Source of the DNA: Nocardioides psychrotolerans
GTDB lineage: Bacteria; Actinomycetota; Actinomycetes; Propionibacteriales; Nocardioidaceae
Length of the DNA stretch: 64,000 nt
Assembly (NCBI RefSeq): GCF_900113685.1
Contig: NZ_FOQG01000011.1
Coordinates: 94,789-158,788 of the forward strand
Direction: 5' to 3'
The notes below the pieces were generated by a model. That model saw nothing but the letters and a program-made list of their open reading frames with translations, was not told the DNA's origin and made no database searches. Positions 11,957-20,533 of the stretch are shown here, in pieces (the first letter of the stretch is position 1; the number at the start of each line of letters is the position of its first letter). The position numbers and the translations under genes are program-made.

Positions 11957-13257
11957 TCCGCTCATTGGTCAAGAGCCCCATCGCGCGGTTCCTTGCCATC
12001 GGTTTCGTGACGCTGGTCATCCTGACCCTCGGGACGAACATCTTGGCAACTCAAGCGGCGAATCGCGAGGCGTTGGCTGAGGCCCAGACCATCAACGAGG
12101 TGCTCGCCACCTCCGTAGTCAACCCTGCGCTGCCGTCCGGCATGGCGATGGGTCTGGTCAAGGGCAACGCCGGTTCACTCGACCGGTTCGACCGCATCAT
12201 TGCCGGCCGCCTCGACCTCGACTCGCTCAAGCGCACATACATCTGGTCCGAGCAGGGAGTGGTCGTCTACTCGGACCGCACTGAGCTCATCGGTCGCGAC
12301 TTTGGCCTGACGCCCGAGCAACAACGTGTTTTCGATGAGGGTGGCACAGGGCAACTTGTGGAGGGCGACCCCTCTACAACTGCTCCGGCTCTCACTGCGG
12401 GCACGGACAACATCGTGCAGATCTTTACCCGCATCGAGGCGCCGAACGGCACCAAGCTGCTCTTCGAGGGGTACTACTCGCTAGACGGGATCGAGCAACG
12501 GCGCCAACAGATCTACGAACCCTTCAACTTCATCACGGTAGGTGCACTCGTCCTGCTCCTCCTGCTCGTCGCACCCATCTTGGTAGTGCTCACGCGGCAG
12601 GTGAAAGTCGCTGCTTTCGAGCGCGAGAGACTGCTCCGCGGAGGACTGGAAGCGTCTGACGCAGAGCGCCGACGTATTGCCCGTGACCTGCACGACGGTG
12701 TGGTCCAGGACCTGGCCGGGACGTCGTTCTCGATCGCTGCTGCCGCCCGTGAACCCGACCTCTCACCTAACGTGAAGACATCCTTGATGTCCGCGAACCA
12801 GGCAATCCGAGACACCTTGAAGTCCCTGCGCGCCTTGCTCGCGGAGATCCACCCCCCGGAGATCCACGCCGACAGACTGGCGGCGGCGCTCGCCGACCTG
12901 ACGGCTCCCGCGAGTGCGCTCGGGATCCAGGCATCCATCAGCGTCGAGGGAGCCGAGACCGCGACCGACCAACAGGCCGCACTCGTGTGGCGGGTCGCCC
13001 AGGAGGCCGTGCGCAACGCGTTGCGCCACGCCCAGGCGTCGACCATCGCCGTGACCGTCCGGAGCGACGGCAAGGTGCTGGTGCTCGAGGTCGTCGATGA
13101 CGGCATCGGCTTCGCTGCCGACGCCGCACCTGCCTCGGACCGCTACGGTCTCAGGGGCATGACCAGCCTGGTCAAGGACAGTGGGGGGAGGCTCCGGGTG
13201 GATTCGGCAGCAGGCGAGGGGACCGCCGTACGGCTCGAGGTGGCCGTCGATGAGTGA
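11932..13257 (+). CDS. Membrane sensor histidine kinase, NarL/DesK type
   Basis: 441 residues. A first membrane helix lies at about 17-40 (FLAIGFVTLVILTLGTNIL), then an extracytoplasmic sensor of about 150 residues, then a second helix near 200-222. The HisKA_3 domain has the phospho-accepting His254 in RRIARDLHDGVVQDLAG. The ATPase domain has the N box EAVRNALRHAQ and G motifs DDGIGF and YGLRGM. The cognate regulator follows with an 8-base overlap. The first two thirds of the gene use many A/T-ending codons while the last third is strongly G/C-ending, which suggests a chimaeric history. The signal is unknown. Confidence 0.92.
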   Translation: MPSGRRHLIRSLVKSPIARFLAIGFVTLVILTLGTNILATQAANREALAEAQTINEVLATSVVNPALPSGMAMGLVKGNAGSLDRFDRIIAGRLDLDSLKRTYIWSEQGVVVYSDRTELIGRDFGLTPEQQRVFDEGGTGQLVEGDPSTTAPALTAGTDNIVQIFTRIEAPNGTKLLFEGYYSLDGIEQRRQQIYEPFNFITVGALVLLLLLVAPILVVLTRQVKVAAFERERLLRGGLEASDAERRRIARDLHDGVVQDLAGTSFSIAAAAREPDLSPNVKTSLMSANQAIRDTLKSLRALLAEIHPPEIHADRLAAALADLTAPASALGIQASISVEGAETATDQQAALVWRVAQEAVRNALRHAQASTIAVTVRSDGKVLVLEVVDDGIGFAADAAPASDRYGLRGMTSLVKDSGGRLRVDSAAGEGTAVRLEVAVDE

Positions 13258-13879
13258 CCCCGCCACCCCCATCCGTGTCGTCCTGGTCGACGACCACGCC
13301 GTGATCCGGCTCGGGATGGGCCAGCTGCTGGCCGCCACGGACGACATGGTGGTCGTGGGGGAGGCTGGTGACGGCGCCGAGGCCATCGCGGTGGTCGAGC
13401 GCACACGGCCCGACGTGGTCCTCATGGACCTGCAGATGCCCGGGATGGACGGGGTGAAGGCGACGCGTCACATCGTGAGCGCCAAGCTCGCCGACGTCCT
13501 GGTGCTGACCTCCTTCTCCGACAGCGAACGCATCTTCGGTGCCCTCGACGCCGGTGCGGTGGGCTACCTGCTCAAGGACGCCGACCCCGACGACGTCCTC
13601 AACGGCATCCGCGCGGTGAGCCGCGGGGAGTCCCCGATCCACCCCCGCGCCGCCCGTGCCCTGATCGGCACGAGGGCCGGCTCCGCCAACGTGCAGCTCA
13701 CCGGTCGCGAGTCCGAGGTGCTCGGCCTGGTCAAGGAGGGCCTGGCCAACAAGCAGATCGCCCGCCGTCTCGGCATCAGCGAGCGCACCGTCAAGGCCCA
13801 CCTGACCTCGGCGTTCGCCCGGATCGGCGTGAGTGACCGCACCCAGGCCGCCTTGTGGGTCGAGCGCAACGGCCTCTGA
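13250..13879 (+). CDS. LuxR/NarL-family response regulator
   Basis: 209 residues. The receiver domain has acidic residues in VVLVDDHAVIR, phospho-acceptor Asp60 in VVLMDLQMPG, Thr/Ser in VLTSFSD and Lys in YLLKDA. The C-terminal LuxR helix-turn-helix has the usual LTGRESEVLGLVKEGLANKQIA and SERTVKAHL segments. The ATG overlaps the kinase stop by eight bases, so the two form a co-translated two-component system. Likely targets include the operon itself and the secreted protein gene; no operator was identified. Confidence 0.94.
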   Translation: MSDPATPIRVVLVDDHAVIRLGMGQLLAATDDMVVVGEAGDGAEAIAVVERTRPDVVLMDLQMPGMDGVKATRHIVSAKLADVLVLTSFSDSERIFGALDAGAVGYLLKDADPDDVLNGIRAVSRGESPIHPRAARALIGTRAGSANVQLTGRESEVLGLVKEGLANKQIARRLGISERTVKAHLTSAFARIGVSDRTQAALWVERNGL

Positions 13880-13891
13880 CGGCTGGTGACC

Positions 13892-14830
13892 TCACGGGTC
13901 TGGCGCACCGTGCGGTGGGTGAGCGATCCTCAGGTCCTGCACCACCGGCAGCGGCGGCGGGGTGCCACCCCATGCGGGACAGAGCGCCCGGTGCGCACAC
14001 CAGTCGCACAGCCGGCTGCGTCGGGGGCGCCAGTCGCCGGACTCGCGGGCCAGTCCGATCGCCGCCCAGATGGCCTCGATCTTGCGCTCCGTGGCGAGCA
14101 GGTCCTGCTCGTCGGGGACGTAGCGCAGGATCTCGCCGTTGCCGAGGTAGACCAGCTGCAGCATCGCGGGCACCACGCCCCGGGTGCGCCAGAGGACCAG
14201 CGCGTAGAACTTCATCTGGAACAGCGCCTTGCCCTCGAAGCCCTCGGCAGGGGAGCGACCGGTCTTGTAGTCCACGACCCGGATGGCGCCGTCCGGGGCG
14301 ACGTCGATGCGGTCGACGAAGCCGCGGAGCAGGAGCCGGGAGTCGAGCAGCGCCTCGACGTAGAGCTCGCGCTCGGCCGGCTCGAGGCGCTGCGGGTCCT
14401 CGAGCCCGAAGTAGCGGTCGATCACCGTCCGGCACGACGCCAGCCACGACACCACGTCCGGCCCCTCGGTCCCGAACATCTCCGCCACGCCGGGCTCGGC
14501 CTCGAGGAGCGCGTCCCAGGCCGGCATCAGCAGGTCGCGGGCCCGCGCCGGCGTGCGGTCGAGGGCCGGCAGGTCGAAGAGGTTCTCCAGGACCTTGTGC
14601 ACCACCGTGCCCCTGACCGCGTCGGGCGAGGGAGGCTCGGGCAGGCGGTCGATCGTGCGGAAGCGGTAGAGCAGTGGGCAGGTCAGGAAGTCTCCGGCCC
14701 GGCTGGGGGACAGAGCGCCGAGCACCGCGACACCGTCGACCGGGGTGGAGACGCGCTCGGCGGGGGAGGAGCGCGGCTCCACCCCGGCCACCGGACCCGG
14801 GCCTGAGCCTGAGCCATCGGTCTCACTCAT
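13892..14830 (-). CDS. RecB-family PD-(D/E)XK exonuclease with Fe-S-type cysteines
   Basis: 312 residues. The nuclease motif is LLLRGFVDRIDV followed by IRVVDYKTGRSP, giving the D...ExK-type D and DxK of the RecB/Cas4 group. One cysteine in SPSRAGDFLTCPLLYRF and three in LCDWCAHRALCP match the four-cysteine iron-sulphur cluster that pins the fold in AddB/Cas4 relatives. A related gene (Rv2119) lies near trmI in M. tuberculosis, as here. It is a single-domain nuclease without helicase motifs, so it likely acts in DNA repair with a partner. The N-terminal 35 residues are low-complexity. Gene end is 12 bases from the convergent response regulator. Confidence 0.9.
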   Translation of the reverse strand: MSETDGSGSGPGPVAGVEPRSSPAERVSTPVDGVAVLGALSPSRAGDFLTCPLLYRFRTIDRLPEPPSPDAVRGTVVHKVLENLFDLPALDRTPARARDLLMPAWDALLEAEPGVAEMFGTEGPDVVSWLASCRTVIDRYFGLEDPQRLEPAERELYVEALLDSRLLLRGFVDRIDVAPDGAIRVVDYKTGRSPAEGFEGKALFQMKFYALVLWRTRGVVPAMLQLVYLGNGEILRYVPDEQDLLATERKIEAIWAAIGLARESGDWRPRRSRLCDWCAHRALCPAWGGTPPPLPVVQDLRIAHPPHGAPDP

Positions 14831-14906
14831 CCTCGCCTCACGTCGGCGAGCCTAGGGGAGGGCGCCGACAAGCAGGTGCGACCAGGCCCGGCGGGGTCCG
14901 GTCGGC

Positions 14907-14912
14907 TAGATT
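14907..14912 (+). promoter_or_regulatory. Candidate leaderless -10 (TAGATT)
   Basis: TAGATT, six bases, GTG 14919. Confidence 0.5.
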
Positions 14913-14918
14913 CGACAC

Positions 14919-16052
14919 GTGTCCGAGCCTGCGCAACGCCGAGAGCCCCGTCCCGCGGGGACCTTCAAGCTCGGCACCATCGCGGGCAGCGACGTGCTCG
15001 TCTCGTCCTCGTGGTTCCTCATCGCCGCGCTCATCGCCTTCCTGATGGCTCCACGCGTGGAGCAGGTCCAGCCGGGCCTCGGGCCGTGGAAGTACGTCGC
15101 CGGGCTGACCTTCGCGGTCGTCCTCTACGGCTCGGTGCTCCTGCACGAGGCATCCCACGCGGTCGTCGCCCGGCGCTACGGGTTCCAGGTCACCTCGATC
15201 ACCCTGCACTTCCTCGGCGGGATGACCGCCATCCAGGGGGAGTCGCGCACCCCGCGCCAGGAGTTCTGGATCGCGGTGGTGGGGCCCCTCACGTCGATCG
15301 CCGTGGGCCTGGCGGCCCTGGGGCTCTGGTTCATCACCCCCGACGGACTGCTGCTCATGGCGGTCGAGGGACTGGCCGGGGCCAACCTGCTGGTCGGCGT
15401 GCTCAACCTCGTCCCAGGGCTGCCCCTCGACGGCGGACGGGTGCTGAAGTCCGCGGTCTGGCGGGTCACCGGCGACGTCCACCGCGGCACGATCGCGGCG
15501 GCGTGGGGCGGACGCGTGACGGCGTTCGTCGTCCTGCTCTGGCCGCTGGTCCAGGAGCAGGTCTTCGGACGGCCACCCGACATCTTCGACTTCGTGCTCT
15601 CGTTCGTGATCGCCACGTTCTTGTGGGCAGGCGCCACCCAGGCCATGACGTCTGCCCGGGTGCGTTCGCGCCTCCCGTTGCTGCGGGCCCGCGACCTCGC
15701 GCGGCGTACTCTCTCGGTCCCCGGCGACCTGCCCCTTGCCGAGGCCGTACGACGAGCCCAGGTCGCCGAGGCCGGCAGCATCGTGACGGTCACCGGCAGC
15801 GGGAAGCCTGTCGGCGTCGTCAATGAGGCGGCGCTGCTCGCGACCCCCGAGGAGCGCCGTCCCTGGGTCGCCGTGTCCACCGTGGCACGCACCCTCGAGG
15901 ACGGACTCAGCATCCCGGTGGGACTCTCGGGCGAGGAGCTGATCCAGGCCATCCAGCGAGCGCCCGCCGCCGAGTACGTCCTCGTCGAGGAGGACGGCAC
16001 GGTCTACGGCGTGCTCGCGACCGCCGACGTCGACCGAGCGGTGCGGCTCTAG
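14919..16052 (+). CDS. Site-2 protease family zinc metalloprotease with CBS domains
   Basis: 377 residues. The zinc site is H76-E-A-S-H80 in a membrane helix, with the third ligand in LPLDGGRVL (Asp171). Several hydrophobic segments cover about residues 25-225, followed by two CBS-like repeats from about 245 to the end (VVNEAALLAT and VLVEEDGTVYGVLATADVDRA). This is the SpoIVFB/Rv-type intramembrane protease group, which cuts membrane-bound regulators; CBS domains may sense adenine nucleotides. A neighbouring substrate is not obvious. The start GTG is set by TAGATT six bases upstream. Confidence 0.92.
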   Translation: MSEPAQRREPRPAGTFKLGTIAGSDVLVSSSWFLIAALIAFLMAPRVEQVQPGLGPWKYVAGLTFAVVLYGSVLLHEASHAVVARRYGFQVTSITLHFLGGMTAIQGESRTPRQEFWIAVVGPLTSIAVGLAALGLWFITPDGLLLMAVEGLAGANLLVGVLNLVPGLPLDGGRVLKSAVWRVTGDVHRGTIAAAWGGRVTAFVVLLWPLVQEQVFGRPPDIFDFVLSFVIATFLWAGATQAMTSARVRSRLPLLRARDLARRTLSVPGDLPLAEAVRRAQVAEAGSIVTVTGSGKPVGVVNEAALLATPEERRPWVAVSTVARTLEDGLSIPVGLSGEELIQAIQRAPAAEYVLVEEDGTVYGVLATADVDRAVRL

Positions 16053-16106
16053 ACGAGCAATTCCAACCGCTGACATCCGGCCCGTCATGCTCCACCGCAC
16101 GGGCAG

Positions 16107-16112
16107 TAGGGT
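16107..16112 (+). promoter_or_regulatory. Candidate leaderless -10 (TAGGGT) for trmI
   Basis: TAGGGT, six bases, GTG 16119. Confidence 0.5.
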
Positions 16113-16118
16113 TCCGCG

Positions 16119-17105
16119 GTGTCCTCGACTACTCCAGATCCCGCTCCTGCCGCTGCCGACGTCGCCCCCCAGGCCTGGTCGGGCGTCCACCGTGGCCCTC
16201 TCCGGGCGGGGGAGTGGGTGCGCCTGCTCGACACCAAGGGCCGCAAGCACAACATCTGCCTCGAGGCCGGCAAGAGCTTCCACACCAACCGGGGCGGGAT
16301 GTCCCACGACGACCTGATCGGCCGCGAGGAGGGGTTCACGGTCACCTCGACGTCGGGCGGGCAGTACCTCGTCTTCCGTCCCCTCCTCTCCGAGTTCGTG
16401 GTCTCGATGCCGCGCGGTGCTGCGGTGGTCTACCCCAAGGACGCCGCCCAGATCGTCGCGATGGCCGACATCTTCCCGGGCGCCGACGTGGTCGAGGCCG
16501 GGGTCGGCTCCGGTGCGCTGACCTGCTCGCTGCTGCGTGCCGTCGGCCCGTTCGGGCGCGTGACTTCCTACGAGCGGCGCGAGGAGTTCGCCGACGTCGC
16601 CCGCAAGAACGTCCACCAGTTCTTCGGTGCCCCCGACGGCGAGACGCACCCGGCGTGGTCGCTGGAGCTCGGTGACCTCGCCGAGGAGCTGCCCCGCTCG
16701 GGCAAGCGCGCCGACCGGGTCATCCTCGACATGCTGGCCCCGTGGGAGTGCCTCGAGGCCACCGCCGACGCCCTGCGCCCCGGCGGGATCGTGTGCGCCT
16801 ACGTCGCCACGACCACCCAGCTCTCCCGCTTCATGGAGACCGTCCGGCTCCACGGCGGCTTCACCGAGCCGCAGGCCTGGGAGTCGCTGGTGCGTGACTG
16901 GCACGTCGAGGGCCTCGCCGTGCGCCCTGGGCACAAGATGATCGGGCACACCGCCTTCCTCGTCACCGCGCGCCGCATGGCCCCGGGGGAGAAGGCGCCC
17001 CGCAAGACCAGGCGCCCCGCACCCGGCGCCTATGGCCCCGACTACACCGGTCCGCGGCCCGCCGACGTGCCCGAGGTCGAGGCACCGGAGACACCCGAGT
17101 CGTGA
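16119..17105 (+). CDS. trmI: tRNA (adenine-58-N1)-methyltransferase TrmI
   Basis: 328 residues. The enzyme makes m1A58 in the T-loop of tRNA, using SAM, as a homotetramer. The N-terminal beta domain has HNICLEAGKSFHTNRG and the Rossmann part has VVEAGVGSGALTCSLL, then EFADVARKNV and RVILDMLAPWE with the catalytic Asp. It matches the mycobacterial Rv2118c type. The C-terminal 40 residues are a Pro/Arg/Lys-rich tail that could help bind RNA. The stop overlaps the next gene by GTGA. Confidence 0.95.
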   Translation: MSSTTPDPAPAAADVAPQAWSGVHRGPLRAGEWVRLLDTKGRKHNICLEAGKSFHTNRGGMSHDDLIGREEGFTVTSTSGGQYLVFRPLLSEFVVSMPRGAAVVYPKDAAQIVAMADIFPGADVVEAGVGSGALTCSLLRAVGPFGRVTSYERREEFADVARKNVHQFFGAPDGETHPAWSLELGDLAEELPRSGKRADRVILDMLAPWECLEATADALRPGGIVCAYVATTTQLSRFMETVRLHGGFTEPQAWESLVRDWHVEGLAVRPGHKMIGHTAFLVTARRMAPGEKAPRKTRRPAPGAYGPDYTGPRPADVPEVEAPETPES

Positions 17106-17833
17106 AGCCCTTCCTCCTGCTGTCCATCCGGGCCGAGGCGGATGCGGCGGAGGAGGAGCACGACGCGTTCACCCGGTTCCTCGAGGTCGGCTCTGCCGAT
17201 CTCGAGCGACGCCAGCTCGGGCAGGCCGGGCTGGGCTGGATCGACCTGGACCAGTGGTCCGGCATCGTCCTGGGCGGTGGCGCCTTCTGCGTCTCCGACC
17301 CGGAGCCTGAGAAGTCGGCCGAGCAGCGACGCACGGAGGAGGACCTGGAGCTGGTGCTCGACCGGGTCGTCGCGGCCGACTTCCCGTTCCTCGGCGCCTG
17401 CTACGGGATCGGAACCCTGGGTCGCCACCAGGGCGGCCTGGTGGACCGGTCCCACCCCGAGCCGGTCGGGCCGTTGTCCGTGTCGGTGACCGCCGACGGC
17501 GTCCAGGACGCGCTCTTCGCGGGTCTGCCGCGCAGCTTCGCGGCCTACGGCGGCCACAAGGAGGCGCTCTCGGTCGTCCCCGACGGCGCGACGGTGCTGG
17601 CGACCTCGGCCGCCTGCCCGGTCCAGGCTTTCCGGGTGGGGGCGAACGTCTACGCCACCCAGTTCCACCCCGAGCTGGACCTGGCCGGGATCAGGACGCG
17701 TATCGCGGTCTACGCGGGGCACGGGTACTTCGATCCCGCCGAGGTCGCCAGCCTGCAGGCGGCCGCCTCCGAGGTCCGGGTCGACCAGCCTGGGTTGCTG
17801 TTGCGCAACTTCTCGCACCTGCACGCCCGCTGA
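17102..17833 (+). CDS. Glutamine amidotransferase class I, GMP synthase-like
   Basis: 243 residues with the full class I triad: nucleophile Cys in FLGACYGIG, and His/Glu in TQFHPELD. The oxyanion strand is GIVLGGGAF. It is a stand-alone GATase1 domain of the GuaA-like kind, so it probably feeds ammonia to, or hydrolyses gamma-glutamyl bonds in, an unknown substrate. It is translationally coupled to trmI by a GTGA overlap. No synthetase partner is nearby, so the substrate is left open. Confidence 0.88.
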   Translation: MKPFLLLSIRAEADAAEEEHDAFTRFLEVGSADLERRQLGQAGLGWIDLDQWSGIVLGGGAFCVSDPEPEKSAEQRRTEEDLELVLDRVVAADFPFLGACYGIGTLGRHQGGLVDRSHPEPVGPLSVSVTADGVQDALFAGLPRSFAAYGGHKEALSVVPDGATVLATSAACPVQAFRVGANVYATQFHPELDLAGIRTRIAVYAGHGYFDPAEVASLQAAASEVRVDQPGLLLRNFSHLHAR

Positions 17834-17934
17834 CCTGTTGCCGGGGCGAGGGCAAAACGTGACCAACACCGGCGAATATCCACGTCGGTTGTGTGGCCAC
17901 CCCGGTAGTGTCACAAGAACAGGAGGTGGACCTC

Positions 17935-19689
17935 ATGTCGTCGACAGATGGTGTGTCCAGCGGTAGCGGTCGGAACAGCGCTGAGCTCGAGAGCCAGGTG
18001 CGCTTCCTCGAGTCCGAGGTGACCGAGCTGCGCCGGCGTCTCGACGAAGCGCCCACGCAGTCTCGCGGTGTGGAGCTTCGTCTCGCCGATGCCCAACGGT
18101 CCTTGGCAGCGGTGACCTCGCAGAACGAGCGCCTCGCGGACACGCTGCGCGAGGCCCGCGACCAGATCATGAAGCTCAAGGACGAGGTCGACCGGCTCGC
18201 CCAGCCGCCGGCCGGTTTCGGCACCTTCCTGGCGCGCAACGGGGACGACTCCGTGGACGTCTTCACGGGCGGACGCAAGCTGCGCGTCAACGTCAGCCCC
18301 GGTGTCGAGCTCGACGAGCTCCGCCGCGGCCAGGAAGTGATGCTCAACGAGGCGCTCAACGTCGTCGCCGCGTTCGACTACGAGCAGGTCGGCGAGGTGG
18401 TGATGTTCAAGGAGCTGCTCGCCGACGGCGAGCGAGCGCTCGTGATCGCCAACGCCGACGAGGAGCGCGTCGTACGCCTCGCGGAGCCGCTCCTGCAGGA
18501 GAAGATCCGGGCCGGGGACTCGCTGTTGCTCGACTCGCGAGCCGGCTACGTCTACGAGAAGGTGCCCAAGTCCGAGGTGGAGGAGCTCGTCCTCGAAGAG
18601 GTCCCCGACATCGACTACGAGTCGATCGGCGGTCTCGGCAGGCAGATCGAGCAGATCCGCGACGCCGTGGAGCTGCCCTACCTGCACCCCGAGCTCTTCA
18701 AGGAGCACCAGCTCAAGCCGCCCAAGGGCGTGCTGCTCTACGGGCCCCCGGGATGCGGCAAGACGCTGATCGCGAAGGCCGTCGCCAACTCGCTGGCCAA
18801 GAAGGTCGCGGCCAAGACCGGGCAGGAGGGGAAGTCCTACTTCCTCAACATCAAGGGTCCCGAGCTGCTCAACAAATATGTCGGCGAGACCGAGCGGCAC
18901 ATCCGGCTGGTCTTCCAGCGCGCGCGTGAGAAGGCCAGCGAGGGCACCCCGGTCATCGTGTTCTTCGACGAGATGGACTCCCTCTTCCGCACCCGTGGCT
19001 CAGGTGTCTCCTCGGACGTGGAGAACACCATCGTCCCGCAGCTGCTCAGCGAGATCGACGGCGTCGAGCTGCTCGAGAACGTGCTGGTCATCGGCGCCTC
19101 CAACCGCGAGGACATGATCGACCCCGCCATCCTGCGCCCGGGTCGGCTCGACGTGAAGATCAAGATCGAGCGGCCCGACGCGGAGTCAGCGCGCGACATC
19201 TTCACCAAGTACCTCCTCGCCGAGCTGCCGCTGCACGCGGACGACCTCGCCGAGTTCGGTGGCGACCGGCAGGCCTGCGTGGACGCGATGATCCGCGCGA
19301 CGGTCGAGCGGATGTACACCGAGACCGAGGAGAACCGCTTCCTCGAGGTCACCTACGCCAACGGTGACAAGGAGGTCCTCTACTTCAAGGACTTCAACTC
19401 CGGCGCCATGATCCAGAACATCGTGGACCGGTCGAAGAAGATGGCCATCAAGGACCTGCTGGACCACGACCAGAAGGGCTTGCGGGTCTCGCACCTGCTC
19501 CAGGCCTGCGTCGACGAGTTCAAGGAGAACGAGGACCTCCCCAACACCACCAACCCCGACGACTGGGCCCGCATCTCGGGCAAGAAGGGCGAGCGGATCG
19601 TCTTCATCCGCACGCTCGTCACCGGCAAGCAGGGCACCGAGCCCGGCCGGTCGATCGACACCGTGGCCAACACCGGTCAGTACCTCTAG
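17935..19689 (+). CDS. mpa: Proteasome-activating AAA+ ATPase (Mpa/ARC)
   Basis: 584 residues. The hexameric unfoldase recognises Pup-tagged proteins and feeds them to the 20S core. An N-terminal coiled coil (about 15-80, [18 protein letters not shown]) captures Pup, followed by two OB folds (about 85-235), then the AAA domain with Walker A GPPGCGKT (about residue 270), Walker B VFFDEMD and sensor motifs. The C-terminus ends GQYL, the docking motif for the proteasome alpha ring. ATG 17935 has AGGAGG eight bases upstream, so the upstream in-frame GTG is not used. In many actinobacteria the gene is called arc. Confidence 0.97.
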   Translation: MSSTDGVSSGSGRNSAELESQVRFLESEVTELRRRLDEAPTQSRGVELRLADAQRSLAAVTSQNERLADTLREARDQIMKLKDEVDRLAQPPAGFGTFLARNGDDSVDVFTGGRKLRVNVSPGVELDELRRGQEVMLNEALNVVAAFDYEQVGEVVMFKELLADGERALVIANADEERVVRLAEPLLQEKIRAGDSLLLDSRAGYVYEKVPKSEVEELVLEEVPDIDYESIGGLGRQIEQIRDAVELPYLHPELFKEHQLKPPKGVLLYGPPGCGKTLIAKAVANSLAKKVAAKTGQEGKSYFLNIKGPELLNKYVGETERHIRLVFQRAREKASEGTPVIVFFDEMDSLFRTRGSGVSSDVENTIVPQLLSEIDGVELLENVLVIGASNREDMIDPAILRPGRLDVKIKIERPDAESARDIFTKYLLAELPLHADDLAEFGGDRQACVDAMIRATVERMYTETEENRFLEVTYANGDKEVLYFKDFNSGAMIQNIVDRSKKMAIKDLLDHDQKGLRVSHLLQACVDEFKENEDLPNTTNPDDWARISGKKGERIVFIRTLVTGKQGTEPGRSIDTVANTGQYL

Positions 19690-19700
19690 CCCCGCCCCCC

Positions 19701-20324
19701 TCAGACCGGCGCAGCTCGCCCGAGGTAGCCGAACGACCACGGCCGGGCGACGCGGGGACCGGGCAGGTAGTCGGTCGAGAGCTCGATGATCTCCAGACCG
19801 GCCGCCTGCACCAGGGACGCGATGTCACGGGTGAGGTGGCAGCCACCTGCGACGCGGCGTTGCAGCGGCTCCAGGCGTGCTTGCCACGTTGCCACGCCCG
19901 CCTGCGGTGCCAGACCGTGCTCCAGGAAGTGGAAGCTGCCCGTCGGCCTCAGGACACGGCGCACCTCGGCGAGGGCCTGCTCGACGTCGGGGATGGTGCA
20001 CAGCGTGAACGTGGACAGGACCACGTCGTACGACGCCTCGCTCGCGGCGAGGCGCTGGCCGTCGAGGCCGACGCGTTCGACGTGCACCCGGCTGTTGCGG
20101 CGGCGATCCTCCGACAACGACCAGCCGAGGTCGGAGGGCTCCACGGCGGACAGCGTCGCCACCTCCGAGGAGAGGTGCGGCACGTTGAGGCCGCTGCCGA
20201 AGCCGAGCTCGAGCACGTCACCCGAGACACCCGCGCACACCCTCGCCCTCAACGCCTCGATGTCGGGGCCGCGCAGCGCCCTGTCGACGAGCCGGGGGAC
20301 GACCCGGTCTTCCCATGCACCCAT
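19701..20324 (-). CDS. Class I SAM-dependent methyltransferase
   Basis: 207 residues. Motif I is VLELGFGSGLNV, the acidic residue after strand 2 is SAVEPSD, and motif IV is YDVVLSTFTLCTIPD, followed by EVRRVLRPTGSFHFLEHG. This is the UbiE/Methyltransf_11 small-molecule group. It is the only minus-strand gene between mpa and dop, so it is not part of that transcript, and its end lies 11 bases from the mpa stop. The substrate is unknown. Confidence 0.87.
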   Translation of the reverse strand: MGAWEDRVVPRLVDRALRGPDIEALRARVCAGVSGDVLELGFGSGLNVPHLSSEVATLSAVEPSDLGWSLSEDRRRNSRVHVERVGLDGQRLAASEASYDVVLSTFTLCTIPDVEQALAEVRRVLRPTGSFHFLEHGLAPQAGVATWQARLEPLQRRVAGGCHLTRDIASLVQAAGLEIIELSTDYLPGPRVARPWSFGYLGRAAPV

Positions 20325-20430
20325 CAGTCGACTCCTTCGACACCTCGGCGGGTGAGCCCACCCGTGGGCCCAGCGTGCTACAGATATTCGGCGACGTCAC
20401 CGTGGCGGTCGCAGCTCGAAAGGTTTTCCC

Positions 20431-20505
20431 GTGAAGATCATCATCATCATCGTCGTCGTCCTCGTGATCATCTACCTGGCCCAGATGGTGCTCCGCAAGC
20501 GCTGA
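20431..20505 (+). CDS. 24-residue single-span membrane microprotein
   Basis: A short frame starting GTG 20431 and ending TGA 20505 encodes a hydrophobic stretch of Ile and Val ([19 protein letters not shown]) followed by LRKR. It begins with one Lys and ends in a basic cluster, so a single membrane helix with its C-terminus in the cytoplasm is expected. GAAAGG at 20418-20423 is a fair ribosome binding site seven bases upstream. It lies 28 bases before dop and points the same way. I know no family for it. The case rests on composition, ribosome binding site and spacing. Confidence 0.55.
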   Translation: MKIIIIIVVVLVIIYLAQMVLRKR

Positions 20506-20521
20506 GCCTCACCGCGGCACG

Positions 20522-20527
20522 TACGCT
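20522..20527 (+). promoter_or_regulatory. Candidate leaderless -10 (TACGCT) for dop
   Basis: TACGCT, six bases, ATG 20534. Confidence 0.5.
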
Positions 20528-20533
20528 CGACCC

